DNA of 64,000 bases, taken from NCBI RefSeq assembly GCF_044457565.1, contig NZ_JBITGZ010000003.1, positions 248,001 through 312,000 of the forward strand, written 5' to 3'. This stretch comes from Kitasatospora sp044457565 (GTDB taxonomy: Bacteria > Actinomycetota > Actinomycetes > Streptomycetales > Streptomycetaceae). Every line of letters begins with the position of its first letter. Within the stretch, counting starts at the first letter, position 1. Shown here piece after piece: positions 1 through 9,881 of this stretch. Below the pieces are notes generated by a model, which searched no databases, had not been told where the DNA came from, and worked only from the letters and a program-made list of their open reading frames with translations. The position numbers were made by a program, and so were the translations under genes.

Positions 1-3000
1 CCCGGGTCCGGGCGAGCAGCCCGCCCAGCGGGTAGCCCTCCTCGAAGTCGCTGATCACGGCGATCAGCGTGCGGGACGGCACCGTCACCAGCGACTGCGC
101 GTACCGCAGGCCGGCCGCGATGTGCGTGCCACCGCCCACCCTGACCTCCAGCAGCAGCCCGAGCGGATCGTCCACCCGTTCGGTGAGATCGACGATCTCG
201 GTCGAGAAGGCCACGAAGTGGGTGCTCAGCGAGGGCACCCCGGCCAGGATCGAGGCCGTCAGCGCGGCCCAGACGGTGGAGGCCTCCATCGAGCCGGAGA
301 CGTCCACGACGAGGATCAGCCGCCAGTCGGAGGCCTGCCGCGCCCTGGTCCGGAAGACCGGCCGCTCGGGCACGATGAGTGTGCCGCCGTCGGGGCCGGG
401 GCGGGCTGTCGCCAGGTTGGCGCGGATGGTGCGGTCCAGGTCCAGGCCGCCGCCCGGACGGCGGCTGGGCCGCGGCACGCTGATCCCGGTGAGGGCCGGG
501 CGCAGCGTGGACGCCAGCTCCTTCGTCAGTTCGTCCACCAGTCGCTTGACCAGCGGCCGGAGCGCGGCGATCCGGGCCTCCGGTAGGCCGCCGGCGTGGT
601 CGAGGACGGTGCGCAGCAGCTCGACGGAGGGCCGGACGGTGTCCGGGCCGAGCGACGCGAGCACATCGGTACGGCCCTGTTCGACCGCAGCCGCGAGCAC
701 CTCCTCCCGGATGCCCGGCCCGAAGAGCGCCGCCAGGTCCTCCGACCACTCGCGGACGCCGGGGTACGGGGCCTCCCGCCCGGCGCCGCGGCCACCACCG
801 TCCACGCCGGGGCCGGAGCCCTCGCCGCGCCCGCGGCCGTAGAGCTCGTCCAGCGCCGTGGCCAGCCGCGCGGACCGCCCGCCGAAGCCCGCGCTGCCCG
901 GCCGTCCGAGCACCAGGCGCCACCGCTCGGCGGGAGCCAGCGAGAGGACGGGTGCACCGGCGCCGGGGTTCGGCCCGGGGTTCGGCCCGGCGCTCGGGCG
1001 AGCGTCGGTGCCAGCGTCCGTGCGGGGGTCCGTGCGGGGGTCCGTGCGGGGGTCCGCTGGGGCGGGCGCCGGGGTGCGCGCAGCGGGGATCCGGTTCCGC
1101 AGCGCCGGGGCGGGCTCGGCGGGCTGGGCAGGTTCGGCGGGGATGCGGGGAGCGCCCGGGGCCCCGGCCTGCGTACTACCCGCGGCGGCCGGCCCGGCCA
1201 GCAGGCCACGTCGCCGCAGTGCCCGGCCGGCGGCGAGGTCGGCGCGGGTCCAGGCGGCGAGCAGGGCCGGGTCGAGAGCCCCGGGGAGGGTGTCGACGCG
1301 TGCGCCGAGGCGTTCCTCGATCAGGGCCAGCAGCCTGTCCCGCGCCGCCGGGCTGAGGGTGTCGAAGGCGCCGCGCAGCGCGGGGAGGCGGTCGAGGAAG
1401 GCGGTGTCGGGCAGGGTGGTGATGCGCTCCAGAACGGGTTCGAGGACCTCGGGTGCCGTGCCCAGCAGCCCTTCGGCCGCGGTCAGCAGGCCGGCGAGGG
1501 CCCGGCCGAGGGCGCGTCTGGCGTCCGGGCCGGTGGCGCCGTCCACCCAGGATGCGGCGCGGTCACCGAAGGCGGCGGGCGGCTCGTGGCCGAGCAGCAC
1601 CCGGACGGCTCCGGCCGCGCCGCGGATCAGCGGCGTGCCCTCGGCGGCGAGCCCGGCGAGGGTGTGGCCGAGCCGGAGGCCGCCGGACCGGTCGGCGCGG
1701 CGGGCCAGGTCGAGCAGGGCGCGGGCGTCGGCGGGGTCGTCGGAGCCGGCCAGGCCCTCCAGCTGGCGGACGGCGGCGACGGTCAGCAGCTCGGCCGTCG
1801 CCGCGACCTGCCGGTCGCGCTCCGGGTCGGGGTCGAGCCCGGTGAGGTGGCCGGCCGTGAGCCGGTCGAGCAGGCCGAGCGCGTCGAGCAGTTCGGGCAG
1901 CGTGCCGCAGTCGGGCAGGATCTCGGCGAGCTGGGCCAGCCGTCGGCCGGCCAGGGCGGGCAGGCCGCAGGCGGCGGAGTCGGCGAGCCCCTGGAGGACC
2001 TGCCGTGCGGTGGATCCCGCGCCCTCGTCCTCCCGGCGCAGGCGCTCGCGCAGGGCGCCTTCGGCTGCCTGGGCCGGGGTGACGCCGCGCATCCCCGCTG
2101 CGGTGAGCATCGCGGCGACCGCCGGGGTCCACTGGACCCGCCAGCGGGTGCCGAGGGCCTCGGTACCGCCGGCCCCGGCGGTGGCGACGGGTTCGGCGTA
2201 CGGCACACCACAGGTGGTGAGCCGGTGCAGCAGCAGCTCGCGGGCCCGGTCCAGGGCCGAGCGTCGCGGGTCCAGGCGCAGTTCGCGCGGGGCGGGTTCG
2301 GCGGTGTCGGCCGGGCCGGGCAGGCCGAGGTCGGCGAGCAGTGTCTCGACGGCGGGGGCGAGGCCGCTGCGCGGGGCGGCGGGGGTGGGCCGGCCGGTGC
2401 GGCTGCCGACCAGCACCCGTTCCAGGGCGCGGGCCACCGCCCGGCCGCGGCCGAGCGGCTCGCCCTGCGCGAGCACCGTCTGGACGGCCTCGACGATTTC
2501 GCCCCGGCCGGGACCGGGCAGGCCGCGCAGCCGGGCGAGGTCGCCCGCCAGCCGGACGATCTCGCGCCCGTCGGCCGGGCCGGCGGGGTGGTCCTGGTCG
2601 CGCAGGGCCGCGCAGATCCGGACGGCGGTGCGGGTGAGGGCCTCCGCCAGCCGGGCCGGATCACCGCCGGCGTCGAGCACGGTGTGCTGCCACTCGGGGT
2701 CGCGGATGCCCGCCGGGTAGCCGGAGCGGGCGTCGAGCAGCGGGTAGGTGTACGGGATCAGGGACAGCACGTGCCCGGCACCGGGCTGCGCCGGATCGCC
2801 GCCCCCGCCGGGCCGCTCGCCCACGGCCTCACCGGCGGCGTCGCCGGGGACGTCCCCGGTGGCCGCGCCGGCCGTCCCGTCCAACGCGTCGGCCAGCGCC
2901 GGGGCGTGAAAGGCGCCGATCACGGCGGCCACCCGCCGCCCGCCGGCCGCCGCGGCCCGGACCCGCGCCCGCATCCAGGCCTCCCGGCGCAGGTCGTACG

Positions 3001-3601
3001 GGTCGACGCCGGGCGCCTCGGGGGCGGCGGCGTCCCGGCGTAGCGCCCAGCCGACAAGCAGGGCGGCGCGGCGGACGGCCTCCGGCGTGGAGCCGGGCGC
3101 GGTCGTCTCCACCAGCCTGTCCCAGAGGTCCTCGTCCTCGCGCCCGCTGAGCCGGGCGCGCAGGGCCTCGGCGATGCCGGGTGCAGTCGGCCCACCGGCC
3201 TGCCGCGGCCCCTCCCGGTCGGCGAGCGGCAGGTCGCAGGCGATCGCCTCCACCCCGTGGCGGGCCGCCCAGCGCAGCGCGGCCAGCTCCGGCGAGAAGT
3301 CGGCGAACGGGTAGAAGGCGGGCCCGGCCTCGGTGTCCGGGGCGGCGGCCGCGAGGGCCACCGGGGCCCGGGTGCCCTCGTCCGCCAGCCAGGCCAGCCA
3401 GGGCTGGAACTCGGCGGGCAGTTCGACCAGCAGCACCTCGGGCCGGGCCGCGTCGAGCAGCTCGGGCACCACGGCGGCGATCGACGGCGCGTGGTGCCGC
3501 ACCCCGATCAGGTAGGGGCCCGGGCGGCGGACGCCGGAGTCGGCCAGCCACTGGGCCTGCTCCGTCACGGTGTGCCGGGGATCGGTCGCTGTCGTGCTCA
3601 T
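1..3601 (-). CDS. DUF5682-vWA fusion protein (3' end cut by window edge)
   Basis: One reading frame stays open from an ATG at 3601 to the left edge: at least 1,200 codons, no in-frame stop. Residues 1 to about 830 look like DUF5682, with GVRHHAPS and VELP near the start and VIGAFHAPAL further on, a TraB/PrgY-like pattern. Residues about 847-883 are a low-complexity linker containing DPRTDPRTDPRTD and GPNPGPNPG. After it comes APAERWRLVLG, which resembles the start of stand-alone actinobacterial vWA proteins. The vWA domain then shows a MIDAS site: DVSGS near residue 1100, Thr in GGGTHIAAG, Asp in ISDFEEG. vWA proteins usually act as partners of MoxR ATPases, and a MoxR gene ends 5 bp upstream. 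The two halves are usually separate genes, so a true fusion is my reading. The substrate is unknown. Confidence 0.8.
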   Translation of the reverse strand, partial: MSTTATDPRHTVTEQAQWLADSGVRRPGPYLIGVRHHAPSIAAVVPELLDAARPEVLLVELPAEFQPWLAWLADEGTRAPVALAAAAPDTEAGPAFYPFADFSPELAALRWAARHGVEAIACDLPLADREGPRQAGGPTAPGIAEALRARLSGREDEDLWDRLVETTAPGSTPEAVRRAALLVGWALRRDAAAPEAPGVDPYDLRREAWMRARVRAAAAGGRRVAAVIGAFHAPALADALDGTAGAATGDVPGDAAGEAVGERPGGGGDPAQPGAGHVLSLIPYTYPLLDARSGYPAGIRDPEWQHTVLDAGGDPARLAEALTRTAVRICAALRDQDHPAGPADGREIVRLAGDLARLRGLPGPGRGEIVEAVQTVLAQGEPLGRGRAVARALERVLVGSRTGRPTPAAPRSGLAPAVETLLADLGLPGPADTAEPAPRELRLDPRRSALDRARELLLHRLTTCGVPYAEPVATAGAGGTEALGTRWRVQWTPAVAAMLTAAGMRGVTPAQAAEGALRERLRREDEGAGSTARQVLQGLADSAACGLPALAGRRLAQLAEILPDCGTLPELLDALGLLDRLTAGHLTGLDPDPERDRQVAATAELLTVAAVRQLEGLAGSDDPADARALLDLARRADRSGGLRLGHTLAGLAAEGTPLIRGAAGAVRVLLGHEPPAAFGDRAASWVDGATGPDARRALGRALAGLLTAAEGLLGTAPEVLEPVLERITTLPDTAFLDRLPALRGAFDTLSPAARDRLLALIEERLGARVDTLPGALDPALLAAWTRADLAAGRALRRRGLLAGPAAAGSTQAGAPGAPRIPAEPAQPAEPAPALRNRIPAARTPAPAPADPRTDPRTDPRTDAGTDARPSAGPNPGPNPGAGAPVLSLAPAERWRLVLGRPGSAGFGGRSARLATALDELYGRGRGEGSGPGVDGGGRGAGREAPYPGVREWSEDLAALFGPGIREEVLAAAVEQGRTDVLASLGPDTVRPSVELLRTVLDHAGGLPEARIAALRPLVKRLVDELTKELASTLRPALTGISVPRPSRRPGGGLDLDRTIRANLATARPGPDGGTLIVPERPVFRTRARQASDWRLILVVDVSGSMEASTVWAALTASILAGVPSLSTHFVAFSTEIVDLTERVDDPLGLLLEVRVGGGTHIAAGLRYAQSLVTVPSRTLIAVISDFEEGYPLGGLLARTR
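950..1060. repeat. Short in-frame tandem repeats in the DUF5682-vWA linker
   Basis: A 12-bp unit (GTCCGTGCGGGG on the plus strand) occurs about three times at 1016-1054, and a 12-bp GTTCGGCCCGGG unit twice at 967-990. Both are multiples of three and keep the minus-strand frame open, encoding DPRT and GPNP repeats between the two domains. Confidence 0.75.
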
Positions 3602-3606
3602 CCGGT

Positions 3607-4806
3607 TCAGGCCTCCAGTGCCGCGCGCTGGTCCCACAGGGTGCGCCAGGTGGCCGCGCCCTGCTCGGCCCGGCGACGGACCGGGCCGTCCCAGTAGCCG
3701 AGCAGCCGGGCGGCGTCGGCCGGGTCGTCCTTGCGGACCACGCCGATCAGCTGGCCGGGCAGCCGGGCGAGGACGTCCCCGCCGTCGGGCAGGTACGCGG
3801 CGCCGACGCCGAGGGCGGTGGCCACCGAGACGGCTTCGGCGGTGCTCATCACGGTGGAGGGGCGCTCGACGTCCCAGCCTTCGGTGGAACGGCCGGTGCG
3901 CAGGTCACGGAAGGCGGTGACGAGCGCCTCCAGCACGGCGTCGTCCACGGCGTACGACGCTCCGGCTCGGGCAACGGCGGCGGCGGACTGGCGGCGTACC
4001 AGATCGACCTCGGCGTCGAGGCTGCCGATCGGGCCGACCGTCTCGAAGTTGAACCGGCGCTTGAGGGCCGCCGACATCTCGGAGACGCCCTTGTCCCGCA
4101 GGTTGGCGGTGGCGATCAGGGTGAAGCCGGCGGCGGCGTGCAGCAGTCCGTCCGGCGTTCCGGCCAACTCCGGTACGGCGATGCGTCGTTCGGAGAGCAG
4201 CGAGACCAGGGCGTCCTGCACCTCGGGCAGGCAGCGGGTGACCTCCTCGACCCGGGCGACGGCCCCGGTGGTCATCGCGGTGAGGACCGGGGAGGGCACC
4301 AGCGCGTCCCGGCTGGGGCCCTTGGCCAACAGCAGGGCGTAGTTCCAGCCGTACTTGAGCTGGTCCTCGGTGGTGCCCGCGGTGCCCTGGACGGTGAGCG
4401 CGCTGGTGCCGCAGACGGCGGCGGCGAGCAGCTCGGAGAGCATCGACTTGGCGGTGCCGGGCTCGCCGACGAGCAGCAGGCCGCGCTCGCCGGCGAGGGT
4501 GACGACGCAGCGTTCGACGAGGGCTCGCTCGCCGACGAACTTGGGTTCGATCACCAGGCTCCGGCGGCCGGCCTTGAGCTTCTCGCCGGCGCTGCCCATG
4601 ACGAAGGTGACGACGGCGCGCGGGGTGAGCCGCCAGCCGGGCGGGCGGGGGCCGCCGTCGTGGGCGGCGAGGAACTCCAGCTCGGCGGCGTACCTCTCCT
4701 CCGGCGGGACGATCTGGCGCGCGGCGGCGCCGGCGGCGCCGCTGCCCGCAGCGGTCGTGGTCGTGCCGGTGGTGACGGCGGTACCGGGGGTGGTCGCGGT
4801 GCTCAT
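3607..4806 (-). CDS. MoxR-family AAA+ ATPase
   Basis: A 399-residue AAA+ ATPase. A Ser/Thr/Ala-rich N-terminus is followed by the ATPase core. Walker A is GEPGTAKS at about residue 116, sensor 1 lies in TLIATANLRDKG, and the arginine-finger region is ALKRRFNFE. Where MoxR proteins usually have LLLDE, this one has VARVEEV, so the Walker B Asp is replaced by Glu while the next, catalytic Glu is kept. MoxR proteins are chaperone-like remodelers that work with vWA partners to mature or regulate target complexes. The ATG overlaps the upstream stop by 4 bp, and the stop is 5 bp before the DUF5682-vWA start, so all are translationally coupled. The target is not evident. Confidence 0.88.
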   Translation of the reverse strand: MSTATTPGTAVTTGTTTTAAGSGAAGAAARQIVPPEERYAAELEFLAAHDGGPRPPGWRLTPRAVVTFVMGSAGEKLKAGRRSLVIEPKFVGERALVERCVVTLAGERGLLLVGEPGTAKSMLSELLAAAVCGTSALTVQGTAGTTEDQLKYGWNYALLLAKGPSRDALVPSPVLTAMTTGAVARVEEVTRCLPEVQDALVSLLSERRIAVPELAGTPDGLLHAAAGFTLIATANLRDKGVSEMSAALKRRFNFETVGPIGSLDAEVDLVRRQSAAAVARAGASYAVDDAVLEALVTAFRDLRTGRSTEGWDVERPSTVMSTAEAVSVATALGVGAAYLPDGGDVLARLPGQLIGVVRKDDPADAARLLGYWDGPVRRRAEQGAATWRTLWDQRAALEA

Positions 4807-7800
4807 CGGCGGCCCTTCCTGCGCTTGCTGGTCTGGAGTTCTTCGTAACCGGGGACGTCGCCCTCGCCGACGCGCTGCCAGGCGCGGGCGAACAGCTCGG
4901 CGACGGTCAGCTGCGGCAGTTCGACGTGGTGGGTGGCGAGTTCGTACAGGCCTGCCTTCCAGGTCTCCACCGGCAGGGCGGGGGCCTTGGCCTCCTGCCA
5001 GCCGCCGGGCAGGAAGAGGCTGCGGCCGGCCCTGGCCCGCTTGGCCTCCAGCACCAGGTCGGTGGCGGCGAGTTCGGTGCGGGCCCGCTTCAGCCTGGCG
5101 GGCTTCCAGCCCGTCCAGCGGGCGACGTTGCGGTCGGTGGGGTCGGGCAGGGCCAGGAGCTGGAGGTAGAGCGCCGCGGCGTCCTCGCCGAGGCCATGCC
5201 GCTCGGCGACCTCGGTGACCAGCTCGGGCGTGCTGAGCTGCGGGTCGTGCGCCCAGCCCGGCTGCCCGGGCCGGTCGTCGTTGACCAGCCGCTCCAGCTC
5301 CGGGCCGAGGATCGCCCGCAGCGCGGGCCCCTCGGTGTGGAACCAGTAGCCGCTGTAGAGGCCGCCCAGCAGGTCGAACAGCGGATCGTCCGGGCCGGCG
5401 AGGCCGGCCGGGCGCAGGTAGGCCGTCTCGCCCGCGTGGCCGGGGCCGAGCACCAGGGCGTCGCCGCAGCGGACCAGCCCGTCACTGCCGGCGCCGCCCT
5501 CCGCGGGCAGTCCGGCGTGGGTGCGCAGCACCGGGCCGAGCGGATCACCCTTGACGGTGTGTACCAGGTCGTAGTCGAGCAGCAGCCCGGGGTCGGCGAG
5601 CCGGGCCCGGACGGCCGCCAGGGCCTTCGGCAGCAGCGGGCGCAGCGCGTCCCCGTACGGGAGGTGGTAGGCGAGCCAGCGCAGGGCCCGGACGGCGCCG
5701 GAGAGGTCGTTGCGGCCGGGGATCGCGCCCGGGTCCTCGGCGGTGAGCTGCTGGTCGGAGCCGTTCTCGACCGTCCGCAGCCGCTGCTGGGTGGTGCGGG
5801 CGAGCCAGGCGGTGCGGGCGGGGTTGAGCATCGCCTCCACCGACTCGACGGTGGCGCCCTGGACGGTGGCCTGGGCGGACTCGGGCAGCGTGACGATCCG
5901 TCCGATCCTGGCGAGCCAGGCCGTGGAGCCGGCGGCGACGTCGGGACCCTCCTTCCAGAGCTGCTCGGGCTCGGCGGGCAGCAGCGCCGCCCAGACGGCG
6001 TGCAGGTCCTCGTGGCGCAGGGCGCGCAGCCAGGTGCGGGCGGCGCCGGCCTCGGCGGCCTTGAGGCCGGCCTCCTTGAGCTGCGCGGTGGTCAGGAACG
6101 TCCCGTACCAGCGGTGCAGGCCGGGCACCGCGCCGAGCAGCAGGATGGCGCGGGAGCGGCCGATGCCGGTGGCCTCGCCGAAGGCGGCGGCCGGCCCGGC
6201 GGCCCAGGGGGCGGCGCCGTGCTCGCTCAGCAGCGCGCTGAAGCGGGCGATCCAGTCGGCCGTCAGCGATTCGTCGATCCGCCGCTCCTCGTGGATGCCG
6301 AGGCCGGCCACCGGGCCGAACGCGCCGGACGGGTCGTGGTCCAGGGCGAGCCAGTGCACCTCGTCGCCGACGTGCCGGTGGCAGGCGAGGATGACGACCG
6401 TCCGCCCGCCGCGGCGCAGGACCTGCCCGACCCGCTTGGTGTGCTTGTCGTTCTTGCGTGCGGGGTCGAGAGCCTCGCTGAGCGTGACCTCCCGCAGGGT
6501 GCCCGCCGGGGCGAGCAGGCCGGGGGTGGCCAGCTCGGTGAGCAGCAGGGCGAAGGTGGCGCGCACGGCCGGCTCGGCGGCGGGGCCGGCACCGGCGAGG
6601 GCGAGCGACCCGAGCCGGCCCAGCAGCTTGACCCAGCCGTAGTGGGTGCTCTGGCCCTCCAACTCCAGGCGCTGGGGGTCGGTGGTCCAGGCGACGGGCG
6701 CCACGTCGCCCGCGCCGGCGCTGCCGGTCGCGCGCCGGTCGGCGAGCACGGCGCCGACGGCCCGCAGGTTGGCGAGGACGTGCCAGCTGGCCTCGCTGCC
6801 CCAGGAGTTGCCGAAGCCGCCGACGCCGGGCAGCACCGCCGCGACGGCGTCGCGCAGCTCATGGTCCCGGCCGTGCTCGGGCCGGTACGGCGCGGCGGAC
6901 GCCTTCTTCTTGCCACGCTTCGCGGCCGGTTCGGCCTCGGGCTGCCGGACGAAGCGGGCGGCCCGGTCGAGGGTGTCGGCGGCGAGCCTGGCCAGGCCCG
7001 CCACGCCGGCGGTCAGCAGGGGGTGGGCGAGCTCGGGCAGGACGGCGGCGACGGCCTGGACGGGCACCGCGGACTTGGCTCGCTTGCTGCGGGCCAGGGG
7101 CCGCCGCACGCCCTGGACGGTGAGCCAGCGCCGCTCGTGCTCGGCGGGCTGCTCCTGGTCCACCGGCCAGGCGGCGTCGAGCAGTTCGGCGGCCTGGGCG
7201 TCGGTGACCGTGCGCAGCAGTGCGGAGCCCCGCTCGTCACGCGGGCGCAGGGCGTGCCAGTGGTCGAGCGGCGGCACCAGCGCGGTGCCGGCGGCGTGCA
7301 GCTCACCGGGCTTGCCGGGGGCGAGCTCGGCGAGCAGCTGCGCCGGGGCGGCGCCGCCGTCGGGGAGGCTGAGCGAGAGCCCGTTCGACTCCTGGACGAG
7401 CAGCGGAGCAGCCCCGGCCGGCAGTCCGAGGGGGGCGACCGGATGCCTGGTCAGCCGGCGGGCCGGGTGGGCCAGGACGGCGGTGCGGCCGTCGGGGCCG
7501 ATCGCGGTGACCCGGCCGCCCGTGCTGCGGACCCAGCTGCCGAGGACGCGGCCGTCGGTGCCGAGCGGGGTGCCCTCCAGGCCGGGCTGCATCGGCAGCA
7601 GGCGGGAGTGCTCGGGCTGCAGTTCGCCGTGGCTCTCGGAGCCGGCGAACAGCGGCGGCACGCAGGCACGCCCGGCTGTGCCCGTCGCCGGGTCGTGCTC
7701 CTCCAGCACGACCCGGCCGTTGCTGTAGCGGGTGGTCCAGTAGCCGGTGCCGTCGCTGAGCAGCTTGCGCTCGACGGGCATCCGGGTGTCGCCCGCGTGC

Positions 7801-9881
7801 AGCACACGGCCACCGGTCGCCCGGCCGCCGCCGGGCAGCGGGACGGAGCTCGGCTCCAGGGAGTCACCGTGGTGGTAGCCGACCAGCCACTCGCCCTCCA
7901 GTTGGAAGACCTCGGCGGGCCGGTTGGACCAGTACGCCCGCTGGGCGCCGTCGTGGTACCAGGCGACCAGCAGTTCGCCGTCCACGTACCGCAGCCGGGG
8001 CCGGCGCCAGCGGTCGAGCTTGTCGGGCACCCGCAGGTCGTGCTCCAGCAGGACCTGATCCGGGCCGACCACCACGGCCTTGTCCTGCCGGGTGAGGATG
8101 AGCTGCGGCCAGGCGTCCTCGATCATCAGACCGTCGAGGGAGGCCTTGCCCCGGGGGACGCCCGGGGCGGCGCTCGTCTCGACCCCGAGCCGGCGCAGGC
8201 CCTCCTCCAGGGCGGGCCAGCCGAGCTCGTCCGTGATGCCGGCGCGCAGGGCGCGGCCGAGCAGCGCGGCGACGTCCAGGCCCGCTATCCGTTCGGCGGC
8301 GCGCGGGTTGGCGGCCGTGATGGCGGGGCGGTTGGGCCGCAGCGCGATCAGCAACGTCCGGGCGCCGGCCAGGCCGCGGGCGGCGAGGAGTTCGTCGGCC
8401 CGGTCGTCGGCCCACTCCACGAACAGCTCGCGCAGCACCGGGGCGCCGGCCAGCACGGCGGTGGCCTGCGACTGCGCGTCCTCCGTCCAGACCTCCGGCG
8501 TGGCGGCCTTGAGCGCCGCCCGGAAGCGCGGGTCGGCGGCGAGGGCGGCGAGGTCACGCCGGCCGGGGCCGCCCAGGCGCACCCAGGCCGGCAGGTCGAA
8601 CGAGAACTCCCCCGGCGGGTCGGCGACGGGCACCCGCTCGGCGAGCAGCACGTCCAGCAGGCCGAGTTCGGTGGCGTTGCGCCGGCGGCGGTCGCCGAGC
8701 AGGCTCACCGGCACGGCGTCGGCGCGCAGCCGCTCGGCCATCCGCCCGGCCAGCTCGATGGTCGCCCCGCTGGCGTCGCGGCTGCGCCAGCCGCGGCCGA
8801 GGTGGGCGGACCAGCGCTGGAGCCAGGCCGCCGCGGGCTCGGCGCCCTCCTGGCGCGGGCCGGTGAGCAGGCGCTCGGCGCCGCTCTCGGCGAGGACCGC
8901 GAGCCAGGCGTCGTCGCTGCTGTCCTCGCCGCCGGAGCCGGACGGGGTGGGCAGGATCTCCAGCAGGCGGGCGCGCACGCTCTCGTCGCGCCGGGCGAGC
9001 TCGATCAGCGCGCTTCGCCAGGACTTCCAGAACGCGTTCGGGGCGCGGTTGACGGCGGGTGAGGCGAGGAGTTCGGCGAGCAGGGCCTGCTCGTGCTCGG
9101 CGCGGTCCAGCCCGGCGGCCTTGATCAAGGTCCGGGCGTCCTCGGCGACGCCGGCGTACGGCGCCATGCCGGCGGCCGAGCGCTCGGCGCACAGCTGGCG
9201 GAAGCGCTGCCAGGCGGTCAGCGGGTCGAGCCGGCTGCTGAGTTCGCGGACGTACTGGCGCAGCGCCTTGACGGTCAGCGCGCCGGCGAGGGCGAACTCC
9301 AGGAAGACGGCGCGCAGCCGCTCCTCGTCGATCTCCAGGCCGTAGGTGCGCTCGGCCTCGCGGGCCCGGCCGAAGAACGTGGCCGCGTAGGTCTGATTGC
9401 CCTGGTCGAGGAACGCCCGGGCGACCTGCTCGCAGTACGTCGGCAGGAAGTGCGGCACGGAGCGGCCCAGGCGCACGGCGAGCGCCTCGAAGCCGTCCTT
9501 GGCGTGGCCGGGCTTGGACTTGGCCTGCCGGCCGAGCCGCTCCATCTCCTTGACCAGCGCGAGCGCGTGGTGGCCGTTGGCCGGGTCGTGCACCAGGGCC
9601 CAGGCGGGAAAGCCCAGCGCCTCCTGGCGGACCTGGCCGACCTCGACCGGCTCCGTGGCCGGGGCCGGGGCCAGACCCAGGAAGTCCAGCGCCAGGTCCT
9701 CGGCGGGGCCGAGCGCACCGGGCACCAGCCGTACGACGCGGCGCTCCCCGAGCACCGGGTGGGTGTAACTGCGGGCGGTGAGCACGTCCGCCGCGCTGTC
9801 CGGTTGTCCGGCCCCGGTCAGGGTGCCGGCCGGGAGCACGGCCCCGGCGTCGAGCAGCAGCTCGTTCTGATCGGCGGTCAT
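4803..9881 (-). CDS. Very large conserved protein of a MoxR/vWA operon
   Basis: A 1,692-residue protein without signal peptide or membrane segments. Residues 1 to about 560 look alpha-helical and repeat-like, rich in LAERL/RARLL patterns. Roughly 560-860 is rich in short beta-type segments with recurring Gly/Trp/Tyr (for example LRYVDGELLVAWYHDG, GTGYWTTRYSNGRVVL), as in a beta-propeller. A basic KRGKKK patch lies near residue 990. The C-terminus (RWTGWKPARLKRARTEL) could be a winged-helix fold. The start overlaps the DUF4132 stop by 4 bp (ATGA) and its own stop overlaps the MoxR start by 4 bp. I cannot name the family. By position it may be the scaffold or effector of the MoxR-vWA system, comparable with the beta-propeller (bpX-like) partners described for such ternary systems; that comparison is inference. 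Confidence 0.75.
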   Translation of the reverse strand: MTADQNELLLDAGAVLPAGTLTGAGQPDSAADVLTARSYTHPVLGERRVVRLVPGALGPAEDLALDFLGLAPAPATEPVEVGQVRQEALGFPAWALVHDPANGHHALALVKEMERLGRQAKSKPGHAKDGFEALAVRLGRSVPHFLPTYCEQVARAFLDQGNQTYAATFFGRAREAERTYGLEIDEERLRAVFLEFALAGALTVKALRQYVRELSSRLDPLTAWQRFRQLCAERSAAGMAPYAGVAEDARTLIKAAGLDRAEHEQALLAELLASPAVNRAPNAFWKSWRSALIELARRDESVRARLLEILPTPSGSGGEDSSDDAWLAVLAESGAERLLTGPRQEGAEPAAAWLQRWSAHLGRGWRSRDASGATIELAGRMAERLRADAVPVSLLGDRRRRNATELGLLDVLLAERVPVADPPGEFSFDLPAWVRLGGPGRRDLAALAADPRFRAALKAATPEVWTEDAQSQATAVLAGAPVLRELFVEWADDRADELLAARGLAGARTLLIALRPNRPAITAANPRAAERIAGLDVAALLGRALRAGITDELGWPALEEGLRRLGVETSAAPGVPRGKASLDGLMIEDAWPQLILTRQDKAVVVGPDQVLLEHDLRVPDKLDRWRRPRLRYVDGELLVAWYHDGAQRAYWSNRPAEVFQLEGEWLVGYHHGDSLEPSSVPLPGGGRATGGRVLHAGDTRMPVERKLLSDGTGYWTTRYSNGRVVLEEHDPATGTAGRACVPPLFAGSESHGELQPEHSRLLPMQPGLEGTPLGTDGRVLGSWVRSTGGRVTAIGPDGRTAVLAHPARRLTRHPVAPLGLPAGAAPLLVQESNGLSLSLPDGGAAPAQLLAELAPGKPGELHAAGTALVPPLDHWHALRPRDERGSALLRTVTDAQAAELLDAAWPVDQEQPAEHERRWLTVQGVRRPLARSKRAKSAVPVQAVAAVLPELAHPLLTAGVAGLARLAADTLDRAARFVRQPEAEPAAKRGKKKASAAPYRPEHGRDHELRDAVAAVLPGVGGFGNSWGSEASWHVLANLRAVGAVLADRRATGSAGAGDVAPVAWTTDPQRLELEGQSTHYGWVKLLGRLGSLALAGAGPAAEPAVRATFALLLTELATPGLLAPAGTLREVTLSEALDPARKNDKHTKRVGQVLRRGGRTVVILACHRHVGDEVHWLALDHDPSGAFGPVAGLGIHEERRIDESLTADWIARFSALLSEHGAAPWAAGPAAAFGEATGIGRSRAILLLGAVPGLHRWYGTFLTTAQLKEAGLKAAEAGAARTWLRALRHEDLHAVWAALLPAEPEQLWKEGPDVAAGSTAWLARIGRIVTLPESAQATVQGATVESVEAMLNPARTAWLARTTQQRLRTVENGSDQQLTAEDPGAIPGRNDLSGAVRALRWLAYHLPYGDALRPLLPKALAAVRARLADPGLLLDYDLVHTVKGDPLGPVLRTHAGLPAEGGAGSDGLVRCGDALVLGPGHAGETAYLRPAGLAGPDDPLFDLLGGLYSGYWFHTEGPALRAILGPELERLVNDDRPGQPGWAHDPQLSTPELVTEVAERHGLGEDAAALYLQLLALPDPTDRNVARWTGWKPARLKRARTELAATDLVLEAKRARAGRSLFLPGGWQEAKAPALPVETWKAGLYELATHHVELPQLTVAELFARAWQRVGEGDVPGYEELQTSKRRKGRR

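Noticed and set aside
596..3043. Long plus-strand open frame opposite the DUF5682-vWA gene
   Set aside because: Gly/Gln/Glu-rich low-complexity translation without domains; it is the codon-phase mirror of the real minus-strand gene in high-GC DNA.
4926..9062. 1,378-codon plus-strand frame opposite the 1,692-residue gene
   Set aside because: Composition is GGQ/AGG/VGE repeats with no fold signature. The opposite strand has proper gene overlaps, ribosome-binding sites and a promoter.
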